Source of the DNA: Bacteroidales bacterium
GTDB lineage: Bacteria > Bacteroidota > Bacteroidia > Bacteroidales > VadinHA17
DNA: 50,860 nt
Assembly: GCA_025455395.1 (NCBI GenBank)
Contig: JALOMO010000006.1
Location: 1 to 50,860 of the forward strand
Reading direction: 5' to 3'
Shown: piece after piece, positions 1 through 10,970 of the stretch
Layout of the letters: every line of letters starts with the position of its first letter
Position numbering within the stretch: the stretch's first letter is position 1
Translations under genes and position numbers: made by a program
Notes under the pieces: model-generated
Seen by the model: only the letters and a program-made list of their open reading frames with translations
Database searches by the model: none
Told to the model about the DNA's origin: nothing

Positions 1-963
1 AGTGTAACTGAATGTACCTGCCTCCGTCGGGGTGCCACTGATAGTGATTGTATTTGCTGCCCAGGCTGCCGTAACTCCTGATGGCAGGCCTGTGGCTGTG
101 CCTATTCCCGTTGCACCGGTTGTTGTATGTGTTATCGGGGTCAACGCTGTGTTGATACATAACGTCGGTGTTGAAGAGGCTGTACCTACAGTATTGTCCG
201 CAGTAACTGTTATCGTTCCGGTTGAATTGCTGCACCCTGTAGTAGCAGAAGTAAAGGTAAAAGAGGCTGTACCTGCCGCTATCCCTGTGACAACTCCTGC
301 TGAGGATACGGTAGCGACTGACGTATTGCTGCTTATCCAGGTGCCATCCGATGTCGGGGTTAGTGTTGTAGTTGTTCCAATGCAAATCGAACTGCTGCCG
401 GTGATACTCACTACAGGTAAAGAATTAACTACAACATTCATCGAGGCTGTCGTCGCACACTGACCAGCTGTTGGTGTAAAAGTATATGCCGTCGTCCCAG
501 CGGATGACGTACTAATAGTCGCCGGTGACCACGTGCCCGATATCCCATTTAGTGAGGTCCCAGGCAATGTTTCAGGAATCGAGCCTACACAATATGGCCC
601 AAGCTGAGTGAAGGTCGGGGTGATTATCGCTATGACTAATACGGTCGTAGTTGCAGATGATGTGCCATTGATGGTAAGAATGTAATCTCCTGCATCATTT
701 ATTGTTGCATTACTGGTTACTTGAGGATTCTGTAAGTTTGAAGTAAAACCATTAGGGCCGGTCCAGGAATAACTAGACATCCCATCAGGACCTCCATAAA
801 GAAACAGAGGAGATCCAACGCATACAGGTCCTGAATTCGAGGCTTCTGCAGTCTGTCCCCATGTTACCTCAGTGCCAATTATGAGCAGCAATAATCCAAG
901 TATTATTACTCGGCACATCTTCCAAGTATATATTATGTCAAACAGTCGTATCTCCTGTTTCAT
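1..963 (-). CDS. Secreted surface protein with Ig-like repeats, partial (N-terminal 321 residues)
   Basis: The minus-strand frame is open without a stop from an ATG at 963 to the left edge, so the gene continues outside the window. Residues 16-38 (second Met at 918, then [10 protein letters not shown] and a ...TWGQ end) form a good signal peptide, so 918 may be the true start. The mature part is rich in Ser, Thr and Gly and shows repeated Ig-like modules of about 80 residues: [12 protein letters not shown] with [10 protein letters not shown], then [13 protein letters not shown], then [13 protein letters not shown] with a BIG_2-like [18 protein letters not shown] motif, then [10 protein letters not shown]. 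This is the style of large Bacteroidota surface or gliding-type adhesins, usually exported by the type IX system through a C-terminal signal that would lie outside the window. Ligand and function cannot be told. The plus-strand reading frame at 32-463 is its shadow. Confidence 0.8.
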   Translation of the reverse strand, partial: MKQEIRLFDIIYTWKMCRVIILGLLLLIIGTEVTWGQTAEASNSGPVCVGSPLFLYGGPDGMSSYSWTGPNGFTSNLQNPQVTSNATINDAGDYILTINGTSSATTTVLVIAIITPTFTQLGPYCVGSIPETLPGTSLNGISGTWSPATISTSSAGTTAYTFTPTAGQCATTASMNVVVNSLPVVSITGSSSICIGTTTTLTPTSDGTWISSNTSVATVSSAGVVTGIAAGTASFTFTSATTGCSNSTGTITVTADNTVGTASSTPTLCINTALTPITHTTTGATGIGTATGLPSGVTAAWAANTITISGTPTEAGTFSYT

Positions 964-1517
964 AACTTTTAGTTTGTTTTCATGGAAATGCTTGCCACAG
1001 CTTTTAAGACGGCTGATGTAGGTGAGTATTATCAGGCAGATTAGCAAATGAAAGTAATCTGCAGATGGTTGATAATCTTACTATTAGAGATTGAATAAGT
1101 TGGGATTTTAAAAACCTCCGTTTCGTCAGTCACACTGACCCAACTTCTTTAATGAGCCTGACGATAATCTTCCCAGGCTCCCCGGAAAGAGCTGCGCACA
1201 AATCATATCCAACCTTGATGATTTTTACCTCAACTGCCTAAAACAGAGAGGTCAGGGGATTAAAATATGCTCAGCCTTCACAAATCAAGACTTCTAATTT
1301 AAATGAATTGTAACATATTCCTTCCTTAAATTTGACCAAAAGATCATAATCATCCGCCAAAATATTCATTCCAAAGACCAAGGTAAACTGCTATCGGTAA
1401 CTTTTCAGATTTTAATCAACAGCAGTTGTATTTTATGTTCCCTGAGAGTAAATTTATGATGTGACAGGCGACTCATATAGCGCCTAATAAATTATTGTTA
1501 ATCAAAATATTAACGCC
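964..1517. other. Intergenic stretch, no gene recognised
   Basis: About 550 bases of AT-rich sequence between the divergent surface-protein gene and the small Lys-rich ORF. I see no ORF of useful length, no tRNA and no clear terminator. It presumably holds the promoter of the minus-strand surface-protein gene. Confidence 0.4.
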
Positions 1518-1619
1518 ATGACAAAAGGACTTGTAACAAAAAAAAGCCAGAAAAAAGAGCCGACAAAGAGCCTGAAGGAGAAGCGGAAAGAAAAAAAGGA
1601 AAAGAAAAGCGGTAAATAG
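1518..1619 (+). CDS. Small Lys-rich basic peptide (33 aa), hypothetical
   Basis: ATG at 1518 opens a 33-codon frame ending in TAG. The product begins MTKGLVTKKSQKKEP and continues TKSLKEKRKEKKEKKSGK; more than 40% of residues are Lys and nearly all the rest are polar. Short peptides of this look (MxKGxxTKKxxKKEPxKSLKEKR) are, from memory, found in many Bacteroidota genomes, usually unannotated. Such basic peptides could bind nucleic acid or ribosomes, but no function is established from this sequence. It stands alone, with an AT-rich upstream region and no Shine-Dalgarno site, which is usual for the phylum. A chance A-rich ORF is the alternative. Confidence 0.5.
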   Translation: MTKGLVTKKSQKKEPTKSLKEKRKEKKEKKSGK

Positions 1620-1650
1620 AATATTAAGAAATTGCCCATACATCTAAGGT

Positions 1651-1806
1651 TTTACCACAGAGTGACACAGGGTTAAAGGAGGAGTTTCACTGTTTTAAAT
1701 CCTGAATCAATACAGTGTTGCTCTGTAAAACTCAGTGCGACTCTGTGTTTAAATTCTTTTTTTTACCACAGAGTGACACATAGTTAAAGGAGGAGTTTCA
1801 CTGTTT
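1651..1806. repeat. Direct repeat pair (about 45 bp, two copies)
   Basis: Two nearly identical copies, at 1651-1695 and 1762-1806, both start TTTACCACAGAGTGACACA and end AGGAGGAGTTTCACTGTTT, differing at a few positions. The spacer contains an approximate reverse copy of the same theme (GTAAAACTCAGTGCGACTCTGTG). Elements starting ACCACAGAG-ACACA are common dispersed intergenic repeats in environmental bacterial genomes. No ORF is associated. Confidence 0.7.
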
Positions 1807-1975
1807 CTAATTTTATCAACTTTTTGTTTCTCTCAGTAACTGTCGTCTCTACATTTTAGCAGAATAATAATACTCTGTCAGATTCCCCGTTTTCATTAAT
1901 ATAATATTTCCGAATTCTGATACTTTAACATTTATTATCTTCATCCCCCGGCGGAGCTGAAGTTTCTGCATCCAG

Positions 1976-4519
1976 ATGAAAAAAAGGAAAACGAGATCCC
2001 CATTCCCCTGGGCAACTGTGAGCGTGCTGACACTAATGGCAGCAGTCCTTACTGTGATATTCATCCTATACGCATCAGGACAGAAGACTCAGTTAATTAC
2101 CAACGCCGCCAAAGAGATGGATGCCGTGGCAAGACTCAAGGCAGACCAGGTAGCTCACTGGAGGCTGGAGAAACTTAATGATGCACGTCTTATCCATGAG
2201 AATATCACCCTGGTAGAACATATTGATGCCCTCTTCATTAAAGAAGGGAACCTTAAGGAGAAATCAAGACTGATCCGATTACTTACAACCCTGATCAACA
2301 ACTACGATTTCGGAGGAGCTGTTCTTCTTGATGCCGGTGGAAGACCAGGACTGGCAGTACCGGAATCAGAGGCGACAATAGGCGAAAACCTCAGACAGAG
2401 GATCCCATCGATCATCGCCGCTCCCGATATTACACTATCCGGATTCCACACCGCAGAGTCTGTAGAATACCTTCATCTTGACCTGATCATCCCTATGAAA
2501 ATGCCACACGAGGGCGATACCGTCATGGCAGGAATTCTGGTCATACGCATTGATCCTGGCAAGGAACTTTTCCCTCTTATATCATCATGGCCAACGCCAG
2601 GTACCTCCGCCGAATGCATCCTCTTCAGGTTCCAGGCCGACTCTGTTGTCTATCTCAATGCCTCCAGTCTGGCAGGTTTTGATCCAGGGCTGGCTGTCGT
2701 TCCGGTTAGTGACCTGGAAAAGGCTGCATTGAATCCTCCTGAAAAAGGTCAGGCAGCCACGACATTCACTGATTATACCGGCAGTGAGGTGGTTGCGGCT
2801 ATCAGGCAGGTATCAGGCACAGACTGGTATCTTGCAGCGAAAAAAGATACTTCTGAGATCCTTAACAGATTCACTCATGAAATCACCGTTCTCTGGATTA
2901 TTATGGTGATAATCTACTTTGCACTGGCCAGCATTGGCTATTTGGTCGTCAAGACAGCCAGGGTAAGATACATCCGTGAGAGGTATAAAGAGGATCTGAA
3001 CAGGCAGGCAATAATGAAGCACCTTGATTTCGTTATGAAACATGGCAATGATATTATTCTGCTGATAGACAGCGATATGAATATTGTCGAGGCTAATGAA
3101 AGGGCAGTGGCAACCTATGGATATCCCCGAAACAAGTTCATCGGCATGAATGTCTCCGAGCTCAGAACGCCGGAGGAGGCCCCTTTACTTGCCAGGCAGG
3201 TTCAGGACCTTATCAACGATGGCTCAATTTATATCGAAACAGTACACGAAAGAAGTGACGGCACAACATTTCCGATAGAAATCAGCGCTCATACAGTAGA
3301 GGTTGAGGGAGGAAGGTACTTTCAGAGCATCGGACGCGATATCACTGATCGTAAGCGCTCAGAGACTGAGATGAGGGAGAGCAACAAGAAACTTAATACA
3401 ATCATCAATAATCTGAGGGGTGTAGTATTCCATTGCGCCAATGACAAGGACTGGACCATGCAGTATATCAGCGATGGTATATATGAGCTGGCAGGTTATC
3501 TTCCCAATGAGTTCATAGGCAATAAGATAAGATCTTTTGAATCAATCATCGATCCCGAAGACAGACAAAGGGTGTGGGATGAAGTACATCAGACTCTTAG
3601 CACCGGATACCTTTACACTATTGAATATCGTATTATTACTTCCGCTGGAAATAAGCGCTGGGTCTGGGAAAGAGGACGAGGATATTATGACAGCGACAAG
3701 CTGGTAGCCCTTGAGGGTTTTATTTCAGACATCACTGACAGGAAGAGGATTGAGGAGGAACTGATAAAGGCCAGAGACAAAGCCGAGAGGAGTGACAGGC
3801 TCAAGACCGCCTTCCTTCACAATATCTCACACGAGATCCGCACCCCAATGAACGCTATTGTGGGATTTACCACTCTGCTTGACGCACCTGAGACCAATGA
3901 AGAAGCCCGAAAGCAATACATTGATATTATTTACCAGTCAAGCAACCAGTTGCTCTCAATCATAACTGACATTGTCGATATTTCAAACATTGAGACAGGG
4001 CTGGTCAAGGTCTCAACCAGCCAGGTAAACCTTAACACACTAATGAGAAATTTATACGATCAATACCGGATTCGGACCCAGCAACAGGGACTTACTCTAT
4101 CAATCGTAACTCATTTGAGAGATGCCGATGCAATAGTAAAGACAGACGAGACTAAAGTTATTCAGATATTCTCGAACCTGCTGAACAACGCATTGAAGTT
4201 CACTCGTACAGGGCGTATCGAATTTGGTTACGTTGTCCGCGGAGAAGTTGTAGAGTTTTTTGTCAGCGATACCGGGATAGGCATCGCACAGGAGCATCAG
4301 TCAAAGGTCTTCGAACGGTTCTTCCAGGTTGAAAACACCTATTCAAAACAATTCAGTGGGACTGGTCTGGGGCTGTCAATTTCCAAGGCATATGTTGAGC
4401 TTCTTGGAGGTTCAATATGGCTCATCTCCAAGCCCGGAGAAGGATCGCTTTTCTGCTTTTCGATATCTTTAGAGAAGGCTTTGGAGCCGGACAGGAAGAG
4501 CCACAAAGTCAAGGCATAA
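1976..4519 (+). CDS. Membrane-bound PAS sensor histidine kinase (847 aa)
   Basis: Hybrid-less sensor kinase. A first membrane segment (about residues 13-33) and a second (about 302-324) enclose a periplasmic sensor region of about 270 residues. Two PAS domains follow in the cytoplasm (about 350-460 and 478-595), each closed by a DITDRKR motif. The HisKA phosphoacceptor is HEIRTPMNAIVGF near residue 619. The HATPase domain shows the N box NLLNNALKFT (about 734), the G1 box DTGIGIA (about 764) and the G2 box GTGLGLSIS (about 795). No receiver domain and no response regulator gene is adjacent, so it is an orphan kinase here. Its end lies 4 bases from the convergent aspS end. The signal sensed is unknown. 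Confidence 0.9.
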   Translation: MKKRKTRSPFPWATVSVLTLMAAVLTVIFILYASGQKTQLITNAAKEMDAVARLKADQVAHWRLEKLNDARLIHENITLVEHIDALFIKEGNLKEKSRLIRLLTTLINNYDFGGAVLLDAGGRPGLAVPESEATIGENLRQRIPSIIAAPDITLSGFHTAESVEYLHLDLIIPMKMPHEGDTVMAGILVIRIDPGKELFPLISSWPTPGTSAECILFRFQADSVVYLNASSLAGFDPGLAVVPVSDLEKAALNPPEKGQAATTFTDYTGSEVVAAIRQVSGTDWYLAAKKDTSEILNRFTHEITVLWIIMVIIYFALASIGYLVVKTARVRYIRERYKEDLNRQAIMKHLDFVMKHGNDIILLIDSDMNIVEANERAVATYGYPRNKFIGMNVSELRTPEEAPLLARQVQDLINDGSIYIETVHERSDGTTFPIEISAHTVEVEGGRYFQSIGRDITDRKRSETEMRESNKKLNTIINNLRGVVFHCANDKDWTMQYISDGIYELAGYLPNEFIGNKIRSFESIIDPEDRQRVWDEVHQTLSTGYLYTIEYRIITSAGNKRWVWERGRGYYDSDKLVALEGFISDITDRKRIEEELIKARDKAERSDRLKTAFLHNISHEIRTPMNAIVGFTTLLDAPETNEEARKQYIDIIYQSSNQLLSIITDIVDISNIETGLVKVSTSQVNLNTLMRNLYDQYRIRTQQQGLTLSIVTHLRDADAIVKTDETKVIQIFSNLLNNALKFTRTGRIEFGYVVRGEVVEFFVSDTGIGIAQEHQSKVFERFFQVENTYSKQFSGTGLGLSISKAYVELLGGSIWLISKPGEGSLFCFSISLEKALEPDRKSHKVKA

Positions 4520-4523
4520 CTTG

Positions 4524-5147
4524 TCAGTGATTTTCAATCCACTTCAAAGCAATACCCAGCTCATCAAGCTGTTCCTTCTTAATGGTTGCCGGTGTGTCAA
4601 TCATTACATCACGAGCCTGGTTGTTTTTTGGGAAAGCTATAAAATCACGTATTGTGTCAGAGCCTCCGAGGATTGCTGCCCACCTGTCAAAACCGAAAGC
4701 TATCCCTCCATGGGGCGGCGCTCCAAAGCGGAAGGCATTCAGAAGGAATCCGAACTGATGTCTGGCCTCTTCTTCGGTGAAGCCCAGGGTCTTAAACATA
4801 AGTGATTGCACATCGCCGTCATGTATACGGATGGAGCCCCCTCCAATCTCGGTACCGTTGATCACCAGATCATAAGCATTGGCATGTACTCGTCCCGGAT
4901 CACTTAACATATATTCAAGGTCTTCGGGCTTGGGTGCTGTAAAGGGATGGTGCTTGGCATAGAAACGCTTCGTCTCCTCGTCCCATTCAAGTAGCGGGAA
5001 GTCAACGACCCAGAGAGGTGCATAGACGGAAGCATCACGCAGGCCCAGACGTTTACCCATCTCAAGACGAAGTTCTCCAAGTGCATTAAGCGTGTGATCC
5101 CTTGAACCGGCCATTATCAGTATCAGATCCCCAACACCCGCTCCCAT
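4524..5147 (-). CDS. aspS: Aspartyl-tRNA synthetase, C-terminal fragment (frame-shifted from N-terminal part)
   Basis: This frame encodes the C-terminal third of a bacterial-type Asp[22 protein letters not shown], the [16 protein letters not shown] block, [26 protein letters not shown] and class II motif 3 ([16 protein letters not shown], with the ATP-binding Arg kept), then [17 protein letters not shown]. It has no start of its own. The first in-frame ATG (5145-5147) falls inside the normally conserved region, and the frame upstream runs into TGA codons near 5176 and 5182. It is the continuation of the fragment at 5123-6244 in another frame, with part of the expected sequence missing between them. 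Coding quality is high right to the junction, so the break is recent or is an assembly error. Confidence 0.85.
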   Translation of the reverse strand: MGAGVGDLILIMAGSRDHTLNALGELRLEMGKRLGLRDASVYAPLWVVDFPLLEWDEETKRFYAKHHPFTAPKPEDLEYMLSDPGRVHANAYDLVINGTEIGGGSIRIHDGDVQSLMFKTLGFTEEEARHQFGFLLNAFRFGAPPHGGIAFGFDRWAAILGGSDTIRDFIAFPKNNQARDVMIDTPATIKKEQLDELGIALKWIENH

Positions 5148-6244
5148 GACACCTGTGATGACCTGGCCGCACCGTCAGGGTCAATGCGCACGTATACCAA
5201 TCCTTTAGCTCCTATCTGGGGACGTTTTACAAATTCGGTAAGTTCATCAATCTGCTTGCGGGTATATGATCCGCAACCCTTTGCACATATCGCACCAACA
5301 TACTCTGCTGAGTCAAAAACAGGAAAATTCCTTCCCTTTACCTTTTTTGTAAGATCCGTAAGGCACATATCGAATCTTATGTCAGGCTTATCGGTACCGT
5401 AGCGGCTCATGGCCTCCTCATATGGCATCCGGGGAAAACTGTCACTGAAGGTTATTCCCTTTAGCTGAAGGAAGAGGTGGCGTGCCAGTCCCTCAAAGGT
5501 ATGAAGGATGTCATCCTGATGTATGAATGACATCTCGCAATCTATCTGCGTGAACTCAGGCTGGCGGTCAGCACGCAGGTCCTCATCTCTAAAACACTTA
5601 ACTATCTGGAAATACTTATCGAACCCGGCTACCATCAGCAACTGCTTGAATGTCTGAGGACTCTGCGGAAGGGCATAGAATTCCCCGTGATGAATTCTTG
5701 ACGGCACTACGAAATCGCGTGCTCCCTCAGGAGTTGATTTGATAAGTACCGGTGTTTCAACCTCGATGAATCCCTCTCCGTCAAGATATTTTCTTACCTC
5801 CTGGGCCATCCTGTGGCGCAGAATAATATTAGACCGCACATTCTGGCGACGAAGGTCAAGGTAGCGGTATTTCATCCTAAGCTCATCACCTCCGTCACTG
5901 TTTTCCTCAATTGTAAATGGAGGTATATCAGATGAATTCAGTACTGTTATGGTTTCTGCAATGACCTCAATGTCGCCCGTAGGTAGTTTCGTGTTCTTGT
6001 TGCTGCGTTCAGTCACGGTACCGGTTACCTGAATGACATATTCGCGCCCAAGCTTGCCGGCTTGCATGAAGAGGTCAGCGCTGGTCTCCATGTTGAAGAC
6101 AAGCTGTGTGATGCCGTAACGGTCACGGAGGTCAATGAAGGTCATTCCGCCAAACTCACGCGACCGCTGAACCCATCCGGCAAGGGTGACCTTCTCTCCT
6201 TTATTACTGATACTCAGCTCTCCACATGTATGTGTTCTGTACAT
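5123..6244 (-). CDS. aspS: Aspartyl-tRNA synthetase, N-terminal fragment (truncated by frameshift)
   Basis: AspRS charges tRNA-Asp with aspartate and is normally about 585 residues in Bacteroidota. This part starts [16 protein letters not shown] and has the OB-fold anticodon-binding domain ([23 protein letters not shown]), the first part of the class II core ([33 protein letters not shown] block, [45 protein letters not shown]) and most of the bacterial GAD insertion domain ([19 protein letters not shown]). After AARSS the frame runs into unrelated residues and TGA at 5123. Roughly a dozen or more codons usually found before the GAGxGDLxLIxAG block are absent and the reading frame changes. 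With the 3' fragment it would be nearly complete. As written it would not give an active enzyme. Confidence 0.9.
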   Translation of the reverse strand: MYRTHTCGELSISNKGEKVTLAGWVQRSREFGGMTFIDLRDRYGITQLVFNMETSADLFMQAGKLGREYVIQVTGTVTERSNKNTKLPTGDIEVIAETITVLNSSDIPPFTIEENSDGGDELRMKYRYLDLRRQNVRSNIILRHRMAQEVRKYLDGEGFIEVETPVLIKSTPEGARDFVVPSRIHHGEFYALPQSPQTFKQLLMVAGFDKYFQIVKCFRDEDLRADRQPEFTQIDCEMSFIHQDDILHTFEGLARHLFLQLKGITFSDSFPRMPYEEAMSRYGTDKPDIRFDMCLTDLTKKVKGRNFPVFDSAEYVGAICAKGCGSYTRKQIDELTEFVKRPQIGAKGLVYVRIDPDGAARSSQVSWERVLGI

Positions 6245-6362
6245 CTTTCAATTATTGAGGAGACAAAAATAAGAATTATTCCCGGTAATAAACGGTAATA
6301 ACTTTGAGCTGACATCTTATCCATTTTTTTTAAAATTGCAGAATTATGCGACCTTTGCCTGC

Positions 6363-7217
6363 ATGAGCATCAATCTGAAAACCAAGACCGCCCGTCTTTC
6401 CGTATTATCAAATTCATTGCTGATAGTTATGAAACTGGTTGTCGGACTGCTCACAAATTCTGTCAGCATTATCTCTGAAGCAATTCACTCGGGTCTTGAC
6501 CTGGTGGCTGCAATTATTGCATATTTTTCAGTAAGGATATCCGGCAACCCGGCCGATGAGAGGCATCCCTTCGGCCACGGTAAGATGGAAAATGTCTCGG
6601 GTGTAATAGAGGCATTGCTCATTTTTATCGCCTCAGCATGGATAATTACAGAGGCTGTCAGGAAGCTGATCCATCCTGAGGAGACAAGCGTCCTCGGGCT
6701 GGGTATTTTAGTCATGGCCATCTCTGCCATAGTAAACACATTTGTCTCACGCAGGCTCTATAAGGTGGCACGGATGACTGACTCAGTAGCCCTTGAGGCT
6801 GATGCCCTTCACCTTAAAACTGACGTCTATACATCTGCCGGAGTGGCCGTCGGATTGACGCTAATCTGGATAACAGGCCTGCATATCCTTGACCCTATTA
6901 TTGCATTTGGAGTAGCGTTGCTTATCATCTTCGAGTCATGGTTGCTCCTCAAAAAAGCATTCTCACCGCTTCTTGACAGCGCTATGTCTCGTGACGAAAT
7001 TGCCAGAGTTGAAAGTATCCTGAGTGAGATGAATGCCAACTACCATGACCTTAGAACTCGTGCTGCAGGGCATCAGCGGTTTGTCGAAATGCACCTTGAT
7101 GTTCCTCCCGGAGAAACGATCGAAACGATACATCATCAGTGTGATGCCATTGAGGAACGCCTTCAGAGCGAGTTCAGTGACATAAGTGTAATAATTCATC
7201 CTGAACCTAAAGGCTGA
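6363..7217 (+). CDS. Cation diffusion facilitator (CDF) metal/proton antiporter
   Basis: CDF exporters move Zn, Fe, Co, Cd or Mn out of the cytoplasm against protons. The 284-residue product has six predicted membrane helices. The site in TM2 is HSGLD (His42, Asp46), followed by the family-typical HPFGHGKMENVSG loop (68-80). The TM5 site is HLKTD in DALHLKTDVYTSAG. The C-terminal cytoplasmic domain (about 205-284) has the expected alpha-beta fold pattern with RFVEMHLDVPPG. The two H-xxx-D pairs suggest Zn or broad specificity, but this is inference. An ATG at 6336 is in frame, but a -7-like box (GACCTTTG at 6350-6357) lies between it and 6363, so I take ATG 6363. Followed 4 bases later by tadA. 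Confidence 0.92.
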   Translation: MSINLKTKTARLSVLSNSLLIVMKLVVGLLTNSVSIISEAIHSGLDLVAAIIAYFSVRISGNPADERHPFGHGKMENVSGVIEALLIFIASAWIITEAVRKLIHPEETSVLGLGILVMAISAIVNTFVSRRLYKVARMTDSVALEADALHLKTDVYTSAGVAVGLTLIWITGLHILDPIIAFGVALLIIFESWLLLKKAFSPLLDSAMSRDEIARVESILSEMNANYHDLRTRAAGHQRFVEMHLDVPPGETIETIHHQCDAIEERLQSEFSDISVIIHPEPKG

Positions 7218-7221
7218 TCTG

Positions 7222-7665
7222 ATGGAGCATTCAAAGGATGAATACTATATGCAGATGGCACTGGGTGAAGCGGCAAAGGCTGCAGCCCGTGATGAGGTGC
7301 CCGTCGGGGCTGTCATTGTCGCAGGCACAACGGTTATCGCCCGCGCACACAATCTAACTGAGACACTTAATGACCCTACGGCCCACGCTGAGATGCAGGC
7401 AATAACAGCTGCCACAGCCAGCCTCGGAGGAAAGTACCTTTCCGGCTGCACCATCTATATCACCATTGAGCCATGCGTCATGTGCGCCGGTGCCCTTGCT
7501 TGGAGCCAGATATCAGAGATTGTCTACGGCTCACCTGATGAGAAGAAAGGCTATACGACAGTTGGTTCCCAGATACTCCATCCAAAGACAGTGGTGCGCT
7601 CAGGCACAATGGCAGATGAGTGTTCTGAGATAATGAAGACATTTTTCAGGAAAAAGAGAGACTGA
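7222..7665 (+). CDS. tadA: tRNA-specific adenosine deaminase TadA
   Basis: Zinc deaminase that converts A34 to inosine in tRNA-Arg(ACG). Length 147, normal for the family. The catalytic motifs are complete: HAE at 55-57 (zinc His and proton-shuttle Glu) and PCVMC at 84-88 (zinc Cys85 and Cys88), preceded by DEVPVGAVIV. The C-terminal helix ends FFRKKRD. It lies 4 bases after the CDF gene and is probably co-transcribed with it. Cytosine or guanine deaminase homologues are possible alternatives, but the length and the AWSQISEIVYG block fit TadA. Confidence 0.93.
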   Translation: MEHSKDEYYMQMALGEAAKAAARDEVPVGAVIVAGTTVIARAHNLTETLNDPTAHAEMQAITAATASLGGKYLSGCTIYITIEPCVMCAGALAWSQISEIVYGSPDEKKGYTTVGSQILHPKTVVRSGTMADECSEIMKTFFRKKRD

Positions 7666-7729
7666 CCCTGGTTCCGGACTGACAGACAACTGGAAAAAAA
7701 TTCATAGGTTTGTTTTAAATAACAAGGTC

Positions 7730-8212
7730 ATGACACTAGATAACGGAGAAAGGATTGTCGCAATCAGGCTGGCAGGATTTATTTCCACCGTAGTCTTTGT
7801 GCTGTATGTATTCACTGCTCATTTCGCAAGGATCTACCGGCATTTCATTTCTGAAGATCACCTGAACATACTGACCGCTGTGCTGGCATTAGCTTACCTC
7901 ATACTTCTGCTCTGGCCTGCACTCAAAAAATACAGGTACATTTATTTTTCTTCAGATGAACGCGGTATAACTCTCAGGTGGTATAAGACCGGACTGATGC
8001 CTGGTGAGAGCATGAGCATCGAGATTCCGGCTGAGAAGTTTGCCGGCTATGAGATTACAACAGCATTCAACGGTTTCCACAGATATCTAAAACTCTATCA
8101 GAGTGTTCAGGGAAGAAAAGCAGGGTACAATCCCGTCAGCATATCAGCTCTGAGGAAGAGCCAGGTCTCAAAAATCATGAATGCCCTTAATAGCTATAAA
8201 TCAACTATTTAG
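7730..8212 (+). CDS. Small two-helix membrane protein, hypothetical (160 aa)
   Basis: Two hydrophobic helices (about residues 12-32 and 45-63) form an N-terminal hairpin. They are followed by a soluble C-terminal domain of about 95 residues with alternating strands (YIYFSSDERGITLRWYKTG, MSIEIPAEKFAGYEI, YLKLYQSV) and a final helix, a layout like bacterial PH-type domain proteins. It is not a family I recognise with confidence. It lies between tadA and gdhA, with 64 bases upstream and 107 bases to the gdhA start, so it may be its own transcription unit. Confidence 0.65.
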   Translation: MTLDNGERIVAIRLAGFISTVVFVLYVFTAHFARIYRHFISEDHLNILTAVLALAYLILLLWPALKKYRYIYFSSDERGITLRWYKTGLMPGESMSIEIPAEKFAGYEITTAFNGFHRYLKLYQSVQGRKAGYNPVSISALRKSQVSKIMNALNSYKSTI

Positions 8213-8280
8213 ACTCCGATAAACAAAACATGAGTAAAGTCATTTTTCATGACTTAAGGTTACTTCACCTTTGGCGTTGA

Positions 8281-9657
<1,377 letters not shown>

Positions 9658-9684
9658 TTATTACAATTGATATCCATTATCAGC

Positions 9685-9722
9685 CGTAGAGCCGTTGCAT
9701 GCAACGGCTCTACGTGTTTTTT
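9685..9722. terminator. Bidirectional terminator between gdhA and dprA
   Basis: A perfect palindrome occupies 9685-9714 (CGTAGAGCCGTTGCA and its complement), followed by TGTTTTTTA on the plus strand. The genes on both sides converge on it, so it probably ends gdhA and may also end dprA, although its minus-strand T tract is poor. Confidence 0.85.
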
Positions 9723-10830
9723 AACCCCTGATCCGGTATACGCTGCCCGGGCAGGGTGTTATCAGTCCTGCCAGCTCCATCTGAAGCAGGATTGTTGACA
9801 GTTTGAATACTGGTAGGTCAATAAGCCGGGCAATATCGTCAATAGTCATTTCACCATCCATTTTAAGAGCTTCATAAATCTTCCTTTCACTGTCAGTCAT
9901 ACCTGAGAAGAGCACTGTCTGAACAGGGGCTGAAAGAGCAGCAGGTTTCCAGCCGAGAAGGTATTCAATATCTTCAGGCCCTTCCACCAGTGAGGCTTTG
10001 TTACACCTGATCAGCGCATTGCATCCGGCAGACCATTCATCTCCCGGCCTGCCAGGCACTGCCATGACATCACGGTTATATGACGCGGCAATATCTGCCG
10101 TGATCAGCGCTCCTCCCCTGAGTCCTGACTCTATTATCAGTGTGGCATCCGAGATCCCGGCAATTATCCTGTTGCGCTTTATGAAGTTGTTCCGTTCCGG
10201 AAGTGTGTCGGAAGAGAAATCAGTCAGGTGACCGCCATTCTCAAGAATGGCCTTTGCAGTCCCGGAATGCAGTGATGGATAGATCGTTTTCAGTCCGTGC
10301 CCCAGCACTGCTACTGTAGGCAGGGCATTGGCCATGGCAGCCTTGTGGGCAGTGATATCAATCCCATAAGCCAATCCGCTGACAATGATAAGACCCGGGA
10401 AATGTTCCGACAACCCAGCAACAATTTTCTGGCATATCTCGCGTCCGCGCTGTGTAGCATTGCGTGTGCCGACGATGCTGAGAACAAAGGCAGTATTCAG
10501 GTCAGCCTTTCCCCTGAAATAGAATGTCACCGGAGAGTCTTCGCACTGCCGGAGCCGGAAGGGATAGTCATCATCAAGATAGAAGAAGACCTTAATCCCG
10601 TGCTTTTCCACAAATTCAGCCTCCTTTGCAGCTCTATCAAGATACTCATGGCCGGCGACTGCCTTTGCAAGCATCTCTCCCACTCCCGGCACTCTTGTGA
10701 GACTACGGTACGATTCACTGAAGACCGCTTCAACACTGCCGGTATAAGAGACCAGCTTGCGGGCGGTGATATCGCCCACACCTGGGATCATTCCGAGTGC
10801 GATCTTGTGCACCAGAGATGTTGATGTCAT
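9721..10830 (-). CDS. dprA: DNA-processing protein DprA (DNA uptake / recombination mediator)
   Basis: DprA binds incoming single-stranded DNA and loads RecA during natural transformation; it is also widely kept in non-competent bacteria. The 369-residue protein has an N-terminal helix-hairpin-helix region (ALGMIPGVGDITARKLV and RVPGVGEMLAKAVAG). The Rossmann-like core follows with SIVGTRNATQRGREIC, IIVSGLAYGIDITAHKAA, VLGHGLKTIYPSLH and FIKRNRIIAGISDATLIIE, then SGALITA-like GGALITADIAASYNRDVMAVPG. The C-terminal winged-helix domain (about 305-369) ends the protein. Full length compared with the family. Monocistronic and convergent with gdhA. Confidence 0.93.
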   Translation of the reverse strand: MTSTSLVHKIALGMIPGVGDITARKLVSYTGSVEAVFSESYRSLTRVPGVGEMLAKAVAGHEYLDRAAKEAEFVEKHGIKVFFYLDDDYPFRLRQCEDSPVTFYFRGKADLNTAFVLSIVGTRNATQRGREICQKIVAGLSEHFPGLIIVSGLAYGIDITAHKAAMANALPTVAVLGHGLKTIYPSLHSGTAKAILENGGHLTDFSSDTLPERNNFIKRNRIIAGISDATLIIESGLRGGALITADIAASYNRDVMAVPGRPGDEWSAGCNALIRCNKASLVEGPEDIEYLLGWKPAALSAPVQTVLFSGMTDSERKIYEALKMDGEMTIDDIARLIDLPVFKLSTILLQMELAGLITPCPGSVYRIRG

Positions 10831-10970
10831 ATGTAAAACTATTAGCGAGACATAGTAAATTTAAGATGATTTGTTAAGAAATGCAAGAGGCAGGGCGTTA
10901 AGGGGTGTTTCAGAGTTTCAGAGTTTCAATGTTTCAGGTTTTTTTGTGGTTATTGTGGTTGTGCGGTTAT

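Noticed and set aside
32..463. Plus-strand frame of 143 codons at the left edge
   Set aside because: The minus strand carries an uninterrupted frame with a signal peptide and Ig-like repeats; the plus frame is its low-complexity shadow.
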